Below, one piece after another: positions 7,146 to 16,237 of a stretch of 64,000 nt of DNA; positions within the stretch are counted from its first letter, which is position 1, and every line of letters begins with the position of its first letter. The notes under the pieces are model-generated. The model was not told the origin of the DNA. It did no database searches and saw only the letters and a program-made list of their open reading frames with translations. This DNA is from a virus: positions 62,001 to 126,000 of the IMG/VR virus record IMGVR_UViG_3300027668_000008; one strand, written 5' to 3'. A program made the translations under genes and the position numbers.

Positions 7146-9401
7146 TTATTTATTTTCAGATAACTCACTAGCATCTACTAACCAAACTTTTGCTTCACCT
7201 TGTGTGCTAATAAGTCCTATTAGTCTAGTGTTACCTGCTACTAAGTCTAAACTTCCATTAGGTTGTTTTACTACAATTGGCATTTCAACTGTACCACTGT
7301 CCATTGCTTTTCGTAGTCTTGCAACTTTGTCTGGCTCTAAGTCATCTAAACTTTCACTACCGTCAGCACCTGTGTTGCTTATTTTCTTTACACTGTCTGT
7401 TGTTAGTGTAATTACTTTGCCTGTACTTGCAAGTTCTTCCCAACCCGTTTGTCCTAGTTTATTAAAGTATGTATAACGATTTGCTTCTTCCCATTCTACA
7501 TCAAATTGTGGCTTGACATAGTTAACATCTTCTGTAAGTCCTAAATTGAATAGTTTGTTAGGGTCACTGTTTTTTGCCGCCGATTTGTGTAGTAGTGGCG
7601 GACTACCTTTGCTGTCAATACTCATACCAAGTTTTTTTGCTTGTCTCTGAATCTCGCCAGGCTTAACATCATCAGTTGTATTCTGTGATGTAATTATTCC
7701 GTTTTCATTAAGATCTGCTTCAGTTACTACTGCTTGGTCACCGTAGTGTTTAAGATATAATGTTACCAAGTTACGCCAGTCTGCACCTTTTACAGTGTTT
7801 GCCACACTTTGGGCATAGTAACCTAAACTATGGTGCAATCCTTCTTTTTCTTTACGTTGTAGGATTGAATGCAATAGTTCTACTGCATATGCATATGTTT
7901 TCGGTTTAGTTATTTTGTTAATAAATCTAGGTATAGCATCAAAGGCATCATCACGTAAGAAACTATAATCGTTATTTTCTTTTAGCTCTGGATGATATTT
8001 CATTGTAACTTTTTTAGCATCTTTCTTAATAGATATACCGTCTACTAATACTTCTACTGGATATGTTTTAAACTCGTCATACCAATACGCCATGTCGTAT
8101 CCGCCGTCTTCTAGTAACTCTATAAGTACACCTCTGTCGTAATCTTTATCTTCTGCTTTGAGAACTTTAATTTTTCCTCTAGGTAATACTAAGTCTACAC
8201 CTTCATTATCTAAAGTTGCTTCTTCAACTTTCATTAGTTTACTAATGCGTGGTTTGAATAACTTTTGATCGCCTTTGTTAGTTTTTAATACTGGTTGATT
8301 GTGATCGTCTTTATCAAAGCCTTTAACTGTTGCTTTGCGATTCTTAAACTTACCAACCATCACTTCGTCACCAACATCTATGTTAGGAAGTTTTAATGTT
8401 TCTGCTTCGCCAATATAGTCATCTAATTTATCAATAGTGTGTTGTACATTAGAGTTTTCGTGCTTAATAGCAATGCCACCTGCCGCTGTCCAACTAGCAA
8501 TATTTTTGCCATAGTCGTCTATTAAACCATTCGGAGTACCGTCTGGTTGTTTAGCATACTTGGCTTTGTTATGGTCTAGTATAATTTTTTGTGGTGGGAA
8601 AGAACTTAGGTTCTTTTTTATCCATGCCATCTTCTGTGGCTTGGAATTAGCGTCTCCCGGAAGTGGAGCACTTAATATATTATATCTACCTTTATAGGCT
8701 TTAATTGCTGACAACAGTTGCAATGCATTACTTGTTAATGGCAAGTTAACCCAAAAGTTAGGCTGTTCTTTAATTTTGTTTAATGCTGAATCAACATCTT
8801 TAATGTCTTTCCAGTTGTTTACACCTACTAGTTTAGCCCACTCACCAAAAAAGTCTGCAAGTACACCGTCCATGTCTACATATAGTTCTGCAGTTTCGTC
8901 AAGTTCTTCGAACATATTAGTTGCTTCAACTACTACGTCACCATATAACTCTTGCCATGCTTGTGTGTTATCTAATTCTTCGTCAGTCCAACTAAATTCT
9001 TCTACTGTAAACTCGGGATTACTAGTTTTAAAATTCTTCTTACGCATTACAGTCTTTGCAATTAAGTCTAGTTCATTGTTGGCACTATCCCATTGTAAAA
9101 CGAAAGGTATGTTAACATCGGTTCTCATGTCTTTCATTACTGCTTGTGCATCAGGTCCTAGTTGTGCAATCTTCTTGCCATAGTACTTGTACTCTTGCTT
9201 AAAGATTCTAATAAGTTCTGCTACGTTGATTTGTTTTTCGTTGCGACTATCATTTACTCTGTCAAGGAAGTGTCTAGTAAACTCTACGTCTACTCCAACT
9301 TTAGCAAACAAACGGTCTGCGTAATCTTCTAAGGATCGCAAATCGCCTTGTGTGACTGGTAGACTTTCGTTGCCACTTTCTCTTAACCAACTATAGGACA
9401 T
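7146..9401 (-). CDS. multidomain 'polyvalent-type' protein: N-terminal phage domain + HAD + KOW-like + ParB-like (751 aa)
   Basis: Several modules are visible in order. Residues 40-130 form an alpha/beta domain with FTRHFLDRV and LIAKTVMRKKNF, which I recall from other marine phage proteins. Residues 173-315 form a HAD-type phosphatase/5'-nucleotidase: the nucleophile motif is LYVDMDGVLADF at 173-184 and a late acidic motif is GLIDDYG at 292-298. Residues 340-390 look like a KOW/SH3 barrel. A short linker motif (GIITSQNTTDDVKPGE) sits at 568-583. Residues 700-751 are ParB/Srx-like (MPIVVKQPNG, LVAGNTRLIGL). The N-terminus has WLRE at residues 5-8, a possible gp21-type cleavage site. Fusions like this resemble injected polyvalent phage proteins. 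The role is inferred. Confidence 0.65.
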   Translation of the reverse strand: MSYSWLRESGNESLPVTQGDLRSLEDYADRLFAKVGVDVEFTRHFLDRVNDSRNEKQINVAELIRIFKQEYKYYGKKIAQLGPDAQAVMKDMRTDVNIPFVLQWDSANNELDLIAKTVMRKKNFKTSNPEFTVEEFSWTDEELDNTQAWQELYGDVVVEATNMFEELDETAELYVDMDGVLADFFGEWAKLVGVNNWKDIKDVDSALNKIKEQPNFWVNLPLTSNALQLLSAIKAYKGRYNILSAPLPGDANSKPQKMAWIKKNLSSFPPQKIILDHNKAKYAKQPDGTPNGLIDDYGKNIASWTAAGGIAIKHENSNVQHTIDKLDDYIGEAETLKLPNIDVGDEVMVGKFKNRKATVKGFDKDDHNQPVLKTNKGDQKLFKPRISKLMKVEEATLDNEGVDLVLPRGKIKVLKAEDKDYDRGVLIELLEDGGYDMAYWYDEFKTYPVEVLVDGISIKKDAKKVTMKYHPELKENNDYSFLRDDAFDAIPRFINKITKPKTYAYAVELLHSILQRKEKEGLHHSLGYYAQSVANTVKGADWRNLVTLYLKHYGDQAVVTEADLNENGIITSQNTTDDVKPGEIQRQAKKLGMSIDSKGSPPLLHKSAAKNSDPNKLFNLGLTEDVNYVKPQFDVEWEEANRYTYFNKLGQTGWEELASTGKVITLTTDSVKKISNTGADGSESLDDLEPDKVARLRKAMDSGTVEMPIVVKQPNGSLDLVAGNTRLIGLISTQGEAKVWLVDASELSENK
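7147..7154 (-). promoter_or_regulatory. T4-late-like promoter (AATAAATA)
   Basis: AATAAATA on the minus strand lies about 21 bases before the 6823-7125 start, inside the 3' end of the large upstream gene. It is one base off consensus. Confidence 0.4.
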
Positions 9402-10766
9402 TTATTTTCTCTTTTGTTTTCTAATCCAAGATTCCCTTAAATCTGTTTCAAAACTATCAAATACGTTTTTAGGGATACCTTGGCTTTGTTTGCCGCCTGC
9501 ACGTCTTTTCTTTTCAATATCATCAAATGCTGTTTCCAACGATGATACCATTAGTTGCACTATTCCACTATCTAAGTGGCTTTTAATATCTTTAAAGTCA
9601 CTTGGCATACCGCCGTTAGTTAATGTAGATGCTTTACTAGCCAAATCTTTTAACTTACTGTGTACGTTTGCCATTAATGATTTAATAGTATAACGCCCAA
9701 CACCTTGAACTAGTACTTCACTGTTCATAATGTCTTCACGGTCTAATGTGTAAAGGCTTTCAACGATTGCTGTATTGTTGTGTATTTGCACTACTGATTT
9801 TAACTGTTCAAGTTTAGTATTAATTTTATTTGAATCTTCAAACGTTAACGTTTTATCTTGTTTTAAAAGTTGTACTTCTTTTATAACTGCTTCCATTCTA
9901 CTAATGAAAGGTTTTTTCTTTTTACTACTTAAACTTAATTTCTTAACATTATCAAATTCGCCACCTACAGGAACATCTTTAGTTGCATTTTGTTTAGTAA
10001 CAATGCCTGCACCTGCGGCTTCCATGCTATACTTGGTATGCAAGTCGCTAATGCTATGTTCTGGCATTTTTTCAAGTTCTTTTCTTTTTACAAACTTGCT
10101 TGGTTTAGTTTGAATTTTTAAATTTGGTAACTTTTTATCTTTTTTCCATTGTCCTGTTTCTTTACGACCTGGATTCTTAACAACAAACTCTGTAATTTTT
10201 GCTTTCATCAGTTCGTGTATCTCTGGATTGTAACTACCAAATAAATCAGTAATCATTTGTTCCTGCATATCGTCGTCTGCTTTTGCAAAGTTGCTTCTAA
10301 ATTCTGTTGCACTTTTCATTGGCTCACCTAACACTTTAAAACTTAATGTTGGTACTGATACAATATATCCGTGCTTGTCTAATGACTCCATGCCTTTGCC
10401 TGCTTTTTGAAAGTAACTTGGGCTACCATCTTTCTTAGGCTTAAATGTAAAACGTGGATCTTCAGCCATATCTTTATCACTAACAGCAAACATTAATATT
10501 GTGTTTGCTGGATCGTAGTTTGCTACTAATTCTTGTGCTTGATATGGATTCTTAGTTTGTATAATAGCACTTGCAGGAATACCTGTGTGTATCATCATCT
10601 TCTTCTTTTCTTCAAAAGTAAAAGGACTTTTAGGTGGAAGAACTTTATCGCTTGTTGCAATGAATACTTTATCCGCACCGAACTTTTTAACTAATGCGGC
10701 ATACACACTAGCATGACCCTTATGAAAGGGGTGAAATCTGCCTGGATAAACTACTAAATGATTCAT
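9402..10766 (-). CDS. NMN-adenylyltransferase-like nucleotidyltransferase with C-terminal extension (454 aa)
   Basis: Residues 1-180 are a cytidylyltransferase-fold domain with the signature YPGRFHPFHKGH at 7-18, as in NadM/NadR nucleotidyltransferases. A later substrate loop (SATEFRSNF, about 152-160) resembles the family's second nucleotide motif. The usual enzyme is about 170-200 residues, so the C-terminal 270 residues are an extension. This extension carries GIVTKQNATKDVPVGGE at 254-270, the same motif type as in the adjacent 751-residue protein, and then a Lys-rich region. NAD synthesis is likely but unproven. The shared motif suggests packaging or processing in common with its neighbour. 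A late promoter and an AGGAG site precede it. Confidence 0.72.
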   Translation of the reverse strand: MNHLVVYPGRFHPFHKGHASVYAALVKKFGADKVFIATSDKVLPPKSPFTFEEKKKMMIHTGIPASAIIQTKNPYQAQELVANYDPANTILMFAVSDKDMAEDPRFTFKPKKDGSPSYFQKAGKGMESLDKHGYIVSVPTLSFKVLGEPMKSATEFRSNFAKADDDMQEQMITDLFGSYNPEIHELMKAKITEFVVKNPGRKETGQWKKDKKLPNLKIQTKPSKFVKRKELEKMPEHSISDLHTKYSMEAAGAGIVTKQNATKDVPVGGEFDNVKKLSLSSKKKKPFISRMEAVIKEVQLLKQDKTLTFEDSNKINTKLEQLKSVVQIHNNTAIVESLYTLDREDIMNSEVLVQGVGRYTIKSLMANVHSKLKDLASKASTLTNGGMPSDFKDIKSHLDSGIVQLMVSSLETAFDDIEKKRRAGGKQSQGIPKNVFDSFETDLRESWIRKQKRK

Positions 10767-10791
10767 ACTTGTGTTATTCTCCTATATAGTG

Positions 10792-10799
10792 TATTTATG
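10792..10799 (-). promoter_or_regulatory. T4-late-like promoter (CATAAATA)
   Basis: The minus strand has CATAAATACAC followed by an AGGAG ribosome site and the 10766 start. It is one base off TATAAATA. Confidence 0.55.
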
Positions 10800-11490
10800 T
10801 TGTTGATGAAGAGAACGTATGATAACCACTGTGGCCCAATTTAACATCATTGTGTGCATATACTTTACCGCCCATATCTTTCCAACGTTTGCAGAAAGTA
10901 TAGTCTTCGCTAATGTAATTGCCATTTGGAAGTAGCCATGTGTCGAATAACGCATACATAAACGGCTCAAATCGCTCGTCTAAGTTGAGTTGATTGTTAT
11001 ACTTTAAGTCGTGATACCTAGTAAACATCTTTTCAATACAACTTCGTTTAATCAACATAAACCCTGTGCCTATGTCTTCAACTTCTTGTATACCTGTTTC
11101 TAGTTGTTCTTCGCCATTTATAGTATTAGTAACATACTGTATGGGATAATTCTTTTTAGGATATAAACCACCGATAACATCTTTGTTTGCAGTTAACAAA
11201 CGATACACATCAGTAACATCAAATGAAATATCTGCATCTATAAACATGAAGTGTGTTGCTTCGGGGTTTGCCATACTCTTGGCAATCAGATTGTTTCTAG
11301 CTCTAGTAACTAAACTTTCGTTGGATATTGTTTCTAATGAAAATTTTAAATTATTACCTGAGAACCCTATTACGTTTCTAACAAAACTAACAAAGAAACT
11401 TTCAAATACGGCGCCGCCATAACAGGGTACCATAAAACTTATATGACTGTTCCGGATTGCCGAAACATCATTGTCGGTGAAATCTAACAC
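10795..11490 (-). CDS. glycosyltransferase, GT-A type (231 aa)
   Basis: The protein has a Rossmann-like start (HISFMVPCYGGAVF), a TRARNNLIAKSM segment and a FMFIDADISF motif at about residues 83-92. The D-A-D would bind metal and nucleotide-sugar. GTGFMLIKRS and a late EDYTFCKRW acidic motif complete the family-2-like pattern. It probably glycosylates virion, DNA or cell surface, but the acceptor is unknown. Its 3' end overlaps the late promoter of the next gene. Confidence 0.75.
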   Translation of the reverse strand: MLDFTDNDVSAIRNSHISFMVPCYGGAVFESFFVSFVRNVIGFSGNNLKFSLETISNESLVTRARNNLIAKSMANPEATHFMFIDADISFDVTDVYRLLTANKDVIGGLYPKKNYPIQYVTNTINGEEQLETGIQEVEDIGTGFMLIKRSCIEKMFTRYHDLKYNNQLNLDERFEPFMYALFDTWLLPNGNYISEDYTFCKRWKDMGGKVYAHNDVKLGHSGYHTFSSSTT

Positions 11491-11503
11491 GGGTGTTTAG
11501 CCT

Positions 11504-11866
11504 TTAGTAATTGAATTGTACTTTAGTAATTGAACCAGCAGTAAATGATGTAACTTTTGCTCTTAGCCAAATAAAGTTGCCAGTCATGTTTCCAGTAACG
11601 GCAGTACTTGTACCTGTCGAACCATCGCCAACTGTTATTCCAGGTATATCAAACCAATCAGTATCTGCTGGGTCTGTAGCCAATGTACCTTGGAAAGTAA
11701 TTATACCTACAAATGCATTAGGAAACACTGCGACAGTATGTAAGCCATCAGTATATCCGTAGTATCCATCACCTTCAGCCTTAATACTAAAGAAAGAAGT
11801 TGCTGAACCGTCATAATTACCGGATGCCGCACCGTGTGTTGTACTTGTGATTAATGTTGTTGTCAT
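11504..11866 (-). CDS. beta-rich virion-type protein (120 aa)
   Basis: A Gly/Thr/Ser-rich 120-residue protein without long helices. It ends in FIWLRAKVTSFTAGSITKVQFNY. I recall this ending from small structural or decoration proteins of marine myoviruses. A late-type promoter (11889-11896) precedes it, which fits a structural role. The assignment is by composition and context only. Confidence 0.55.
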   Translation of the reverse strand: MTTTLITSTTHGAASGNYDGSATSFFSIKAEGDGYYGYTDGLHTVAVFPNAFVGIITFQGTLATDPADTDWFDIPGITVGDGSTGTSTAVTGNMTGNFIWLRAKVTSFTAGSITKVQFNY

Positions 11867-11888
11867 GTTGTATTCCTAATTGTATAAC

Positions 11889-11896
11889 TATTTATG
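11889..11896 (-). promoter_or_regulatory. T4-late-like promoter (CATAAATA)
   Basis: CATAAATAG on the minus strand lies about 23 bases before the 11866 start. Confidence 0.5.
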
Positions 11897-12575
11897 CTAT
11901 TCGGTAAGTGTATATCGTATTGATAACATCACCTGCTATTAAGTTAAGCATTAGAATGCTGTCATTATCTTTAGCATATATGTATTCTGGTAATGGCTTT
12001 TCCTTTAACGGGTGTCCATAATTATACATTCTTCTTGTTTCCCATGTCCAGGGCATTCTAATATCCCCTGACATTTGGTAATTTAGTAATGCATCAATAA
12101 CATCTTCTTGTACCCAGGAATACCGTGTAATACACTTTAAATTGTACACACCATATGGCAGTTTATCTGTAACAATAACGTTAGGATCTTCTGTAAGGCT
12201 TCTAGTGATTTCAACATTTTGTATACCGGTGTCTTCGGCACGTTTAACATAATCTTCACTATTAGAATAAAAGTCAACTATTGGACATTCGACTCTAACT
12301 TTACCTTGTGGATCAAAATTTTGTCTAAAAGCATATATGCTTAATAAGTACTCTACTTCTTTCTCATCAAGAACCCAATTACCACCTTTAGTAAAAAACC
12401 CTTGAGAAGTGTTTGCATACTCGAGTTCAGTGTTACGCATACGATCTAATGTATTAAGAACTTCCAAGTCGTCCTTGTAGTGATAACAACTTCGCATTAA
12501 ACTGGCTCCTCGTCTAAGACTGAACCTAATGCGATACTTAAATCGATTATAAAATAATCTCTGATTGGTACTCAT
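11892..12575 (-). CDS. hypothetical protein (about 227 aa)
   Basis: No family is recognised. I place the start at the ATG at 12573-12575 (MSTNQRLFY). The frame is open to a TTG at 12638, but that would overlap the ClpA gene and has no clear ribosome site. The protein is rich in Tyr, Arg and Asn, with no membrane segment. It follows ClpA at the end of the DnaJ-deformylase-ClpA operon and may be a structural or accessory protein. Confidence 0.5.
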   Translation of the reverse strand: MSTNQRLFYNRFKYRIRFSLRRGASLMRSCYHYKDDLEVLNTLDRMRNTELEYANTSQGFFTKGGNWVLDEKEVEYLLSIYAFRQNFDPQGKVRVECPIVDFYSNSEDYVKRAEDTGIQNVEITRSLTEDPNVIVTDKLPYGVYNLKCITRYSWVQEDVIDALLNYQMSGDIRMPWTWETRRMYNYGHPLKEKPLPEYIYAKDNDSILMLNLIAGDVINTIYTYRIA

Positions 12576-12603
12576 ACTACTACTTATCGTATTAGTAATT
12601 GTA

Positions 12604-14940
12604 CTATACTGCTTTTGGTTTGAATTGATCCAGTACAATCAACCCGTTTGGGTCAACGCCTGGTGCTGGTGCAACTTTATCAACAATGTTATCTTCAACT
12701 TTATATTCAAAATCGAACTTGTCTTTTACAAAGTTTAACATAATTTTAGTTCCTGCAATAGGCTTGTCTTTTATAATTGCTTTGGATAACGGAATTTTAA
12801 TATCGTTTTCAATTACACGTTTCAAAGGTCTTGCACCCATCAATGGATCGTACCCACGTTTAGCAAGTTCCTCTACTGCACTTTCGCCAATAGTAATGTG
12901 CAATCCTTTTTCAATCATTAGTTCGTTTATCTCGTCAATAAACTTAATAACAATCTTACGCATAATGCCTTGATCCAGTTTATTAAACTTAATCATTCCG
13001 TCTAATCTGTTTCTAAATTCAGGAGCAAAGAACTTTTTAACTTCTTCTGTACTTGCATTGTCATTCTCTTCTGCAGAGTTAAAGCCAATACCTCGCTTCT
13101 CAGATTCTTTAGCACCTAAGTTACTTGTTAACAATATAATACAGTTTCGAGCATCTGCTCTTTTACCGTTTGTACTTGTTACAAATCCTTCGTCCATTAA
13201 CGATAGTAATACGTTAGTAACGTCAGGGTGTGCTTTCTCAATTTCATCAAACAAGATAATAGCATTAGGATTCTTTTCAACTTGGCTTACAAGTAAACCA
13301 CCACCTAAGTTACCATCTTCGTATCCTACATATCCTGGAGGTGCTCCAATAAGTCTAGCCACTGTGTGCTTCTCTTGGTACTCTCCCATATCAAATCTTA
13401 ACAATTTCATATGTAAGTTTTCACTTAATAGTTTAGCCAACTCTGTTTTACCAGTACCTGTTGGTCCTACTAGTAAGTAACTTCCGACTGGCTTACTGTG
13501 TGATTTTAATCCTGCTCTTGTTACAATTACTCTATCCATAATTGTGTCAACTGCTTTGTCTTGTCCGTATAGTTCGTGTTTAATTTTGCTTTGAATGTCG
13601 TCTAAATCTTCTTCTTCTTTGACTCCACTACTAGAACTACCTAATTGGTCTACAGGTATCTTAACTGCTTTACTTAATTCTTCAAGTATTTGTTGCTTTG
13701 TAATTTTAAAGTTACTTCTGTTTAATAACCGTTGTTTAGCACAAGCACTATCTATTAAGTCAATTGCTTTATCAGGTAAACGTTTATCAGTTTGGAACCT
13801 TACACTTAAATCAACTGCGGCATTAATTGCATCTACTGTAATTTTTGCAGTATGATACTCTTCAAAGTATTTCTTTAATCCTTTAAGGATATCTTTAGCA
13901 ACACCTGGAGTTGGTTCATCTACTGTTAGTCTGTAGAACCTTCTCATTAATGCTCTGTCTTTTTCAAAACTTGTGTTGTATTCTTCCCAGGTTGTACTTG
14001 CAATAACTCTTAGTCCTCTGGTAATATAAGGCTTAACCATTTGTGCAAAGTCAGGACCACTACCACTAGTAGCACCTGCACCTCTCATAGTATGTGCTTC
14101 ATCGATGAATACAATACTACCTTTTTTGGCTTGTAAACTTTCAAATACGTCTTTAATTTTTTCTTCGAACTCGCCTCTGTACTTACTACCTGCAACTAAT
14201 CCACCAATATCTAAACTGTAGATTGTTGCTTCTTTTAAGTACTCAGGTACTTCGCCATTAATAATTTTGTTTGCTAGTCCTTCTGCAATAGCAGTTTTAC
14301 CAACACCGGGATCGCCAACTAGTAGTACGTTACTTTTGTTTCTTTTACCTAGTATTTGACACAGTTCATCAATTTCAAACTGTCTACCGATAACAGGATC
14401 AATTTCGCCATTTTTTGCTAACTTGTTTAAGTCTACACAGAACTCATCTAATGTACGTTCTGCTTCTTCCTTATCTAATGCATCCATATGTGGATTGTCA
14501 TGTACATAAGTTTCATTAAAGAAATCAACTAATGCTTGTTTGCCAATACCAAACTTTTTGAACAAGAATACTGAATAACCTTTGTCCTCTTGACAGATAC
14601 TTAAAAAGATATCTATCGTTTGCATATGCTCTCTGCCACCAAATAGCACTTGTGTATATGCTCTGTTGAATACACGTTCTAATGCATGAGTTCTTAGAAG
14701 TTTAATCTCTTTACCTTCTGCTGTCTTTTTACCAAAGTTGTTTTCTGTAAGATACTTTACAAATGCATCATTAAGTCCTTGCCAATCTGAGCCATACTCT
14801 TCGATCATAATCCTAAAGTTTTTATAGTTGATTAACGCAAGTGATAAGTGTTCAGTTGTAACATATGTGTGTCCGTATTTTGCCGCGAACTCACTAGCCT
14901 TTTCGACTATCATTTCTATTTCTGGGTTAGGTCTTAACAT
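12604..14940 (-). CDS. clpA: ClpA-type AAA+ unfoldase (778 aa)
   Basis: A full-length double-AAA+ Clp ATPase. It has an N-domain (residues 1-150), Walker A1 GDPGVGKT (209-216), Walker B1 VFIDEAH, Walker A2 GPTGTGKT (492-499) and Walker B2 IILFDE (561-566). The ClpB-type coiled-coil middle domain is absent. An Ile-Gly-Phe tripeptide at 618-620 sits where ClpA has its ClpP-docking IGL loop, so the protein could dock on host ClpP. It overlaps the deformylase gene by 14 bases in an operon with DnaJ. No N-end-rule adaptor was seen. I infer redirection of host proteolysis. Confidence 0.9.
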   Translation of the reverse strand: MLRPNPEIEMIVEKASEFAAKYGHTYVTTEHLSLALINYKNFRIMIEEYGSDWQGLNDAFVKYLTENNFGKKTAEGKEIKLLRTHALERVFNRAYTQVLFGGREHMQTIDIFLSICQEDKGYSVFLFKKFGIGKQALVDFFNETYVHDNPHMDALDKEEAERTLDEFCVDLNKLAKNGEIDPVIGRQFEIDELCQILGKRNKSNVLLVGDPGVGKTAIAEGLANKIINGEVPEYLKEATIYSLDIGGLVAGSKYRGEFEEKIKDVFESLQAKKGSIVFIDEAHTMRGAGATSGSGPDFAQMVKPYITRGLRVIASTTWEEYNTSFEKDRALMRRFYRLTVDEPTPGVAKDILKGLKKYFEEYHTAKITVDAINAAVDLSVRFQTDKRLPDKAIDLIDSACAKQRLLNRSNFKITKQQILEELSKAVKIPVDQLGSSSSGVKEEEDLDDIQSKIKHELYGQDKAVDTIMDRVIVTRAGLKSHSKPVGSYLLVGPTGTGKTELAKLLSENLHMKLLRFDMGEYQEKHTVARLIGAPPGYVGYEDGNLGGGLLVSQVEKNPNAIILFDEIEKAHPDVTNVLLSLMDEGFVTSTNGKRADARNCIILLTSNLGAKESEKRGIGFNSAEENDNASTEEVKKFFAPEFRNRLDGMIKFNKLDQGIMRKIVIKFIDEINELMIEKGLHITIGESAVEELAKRGYDPLMGARPLKRVIENDIKIPLSKAIIKDKPIAGTKIMLNFVKDKFDFEYKVEDNIVDKVAPAPGVDPNGLIVLDQFKPKAV

Positions 14941-15400
14941 ATAATAACTCTTCCGGTATATTTGTATTGTTAACTCTTTGTTGGAACGTAATGCCTTTTA
15001 AGTGATCGTATTCATGTAAACACACTCTAGCATTTATCCCATCTAATATTTTCTTACTTTTGTTTCCTTTATGGTCTTGCCATTCTAGTTTAATCCATTC
15101 AGGTCTTTCTACTATAATGCTTTCGCCTGCAAAACTTAAACAGCCTTCGTCAAACTTACTTAATTCATCTCCCCATTCTAGTAACACAGGGTTGTAATAA
15201 GCATTATATTTTCCGTCTACAAATGATACAAACAAACTAGTATCTATTCCTACTTGATTTGCGGCTAGTCCAATACCATTTGATTCTCTCATAAATCCAA
15301 ACATAATAACAGATAAACGTTCGTTTTCTATTTTCTGTGCAAAGGTATCAAACACCACAGGTTGTGTAGTAATATTTAACAGTTCTTTTGTTAGTCTCAT
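14927..15400 (-). CDS. def: peptide deformylase (157 aa)
   Basis: All three family motifs are present: GIGLAANQ (42-49), EGCLS (85-89) and HEYDH (129-133). They supply the Cys and two His metal ligands and the catalytic Glu. The length is normal for the short phage/bacterial form. It would remove the N-formyl group from nascent peptides. It overlaps DnaJ upstream (ATGA) and ClpA downstream, so the three are translated as a unit. Deformylases are known in marine cyanophages and pelagiphages. Confidence 0.93.
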   Translation of the reverse strand: MRLTKELLNITTQPVVFDTFAQKIENERLSVIMFGFMRESNGIGLAANQVGIDTSLFVSFVDGKYNAYYNPVLLEWGDELSKFDEGCLSFAGESIIVERPEWIKLEWQDHKGNKSKKILDGINARVCLHEYDHLKGITFQQRVNNTNIPEELLYVKT

Positions 15401-16194
15401 AATTGTCCATTCATTATACTTAATATAACTTGTTTTTGCTGATCTGTCAAGTCCTTAGGTACATTAATATGAAGAATAATGTAGTGATGTCCTTGGTTTA
15501 TGCCCTGATGTGCTAATTTTACACGACTTTCGGGTTGTGAACCGGGTTGAATCTTGTATTTTATCTTACGTTCGTTAACAGTTGTAAGTTCTTTCTCTGT
15601 GCCTATTAATGCTTCCCATACACTTATTTCTTGCATACTGTATATGTCGTTACCTTGTCGTTCAAAACGATGATGTGGTAACTCTTTGATATTTAATAAT
15701 AGGTCACCTGGTACTGCACCTGGATTACCTTCACCTGCATATCTAATTCGTTGTCCTCTTGGTACACCTGGCGGTATATCAACTTGTATAATCTTTTCTT
15801 TGCCTGCAACTGTAACTGATATAGTTTTCTTTATACCACTAGCAATTTCCTCTAGTGTCATTGGCATTGTTAAATTAACATCTTGTCCACGGCGTCCTGC
15901 TTGTCCAGGACGTTGAAATCCTTTACCAAACATATGTGCAAACATATCTGAAATATCAGGTGCATCTTCGCCAGCGGCCCAACCCTGTTGCCAACCTTGT
16001 GGTGCAGGATTATCGTACTGTTGTCTTTTGGCAGGATCTTTAAGTGTAGAGTAGGCTTCGTTAATTGCCTTAAACTGTTCTGCATCACCACCTTTGTCCG
16101 GGTGATGAGTCATACTTAACTTTTTGTATGCCTTCTTTAACTCTGACTGTGTGGCGTTTGCGTTAACGCCTAAGGTTGTATAATAGTTACTCAT
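15397..16194 (-). CDS. DnaJ/CbpA-type J-domain co-chaperone (265 aa)
   Basis: The J domain occupies residues 1-65 with the HPD tripeptide at 31-33. A Gly/Pro/Gln-rich linker follows and then a two-part C-terminal substrate-binding domain (GNDIYSMQEISVWEALIGT, later KYKIQPGSQPESRVKL). There is no CxxCxGxG zinc-finger region, so it is a class B/CbpA-like protein. It should stimulate host DnaK. It heads the DnaJ-deformylase-ClpA operon under a promoter at 16201-16229. Confidence 0.9.
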   Translation of the reverse strand: MSNYYTTLGVNANATQSELKKAYKKLSMTHHPDKGGDAEQFKAINEAYSTLKDPAKRQQYDNPAPQGWQQGWAAGEDAPDISDMFAHMFGKGFQRPGQAGRRGQDVNLTMPMTLEEIASGIKKTISVTVAGKEKIIQVDIPPGVPRGQRIRYAGEGNPGAVPGDLLLNIKELPHHRFERQGNDIYSMQEISVWEALIGTEKELTTVNERKIKYKIQPGSQPESRVKLAHQGINQGHHYIILHINVPKDLTDQQKQVILSIMNGQL

Positions 16195-16200
16195 GAATAT

Positions 16201-16229
16201 ATTATACTACATCTAGAGTAAAGATGCAA
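16201..16229 (-). promoter_or_regulatory. sigma70-type promoter (TTGCAT-17-TATAAT)
   Basis: TTGCAT, 17 bases and a perfect TATAAT on the minus strand end just upstream of the DnaJ start. The leader is very short. Confidence 0.6.
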
Positions 16230-16237
16230 GTCTTTAT

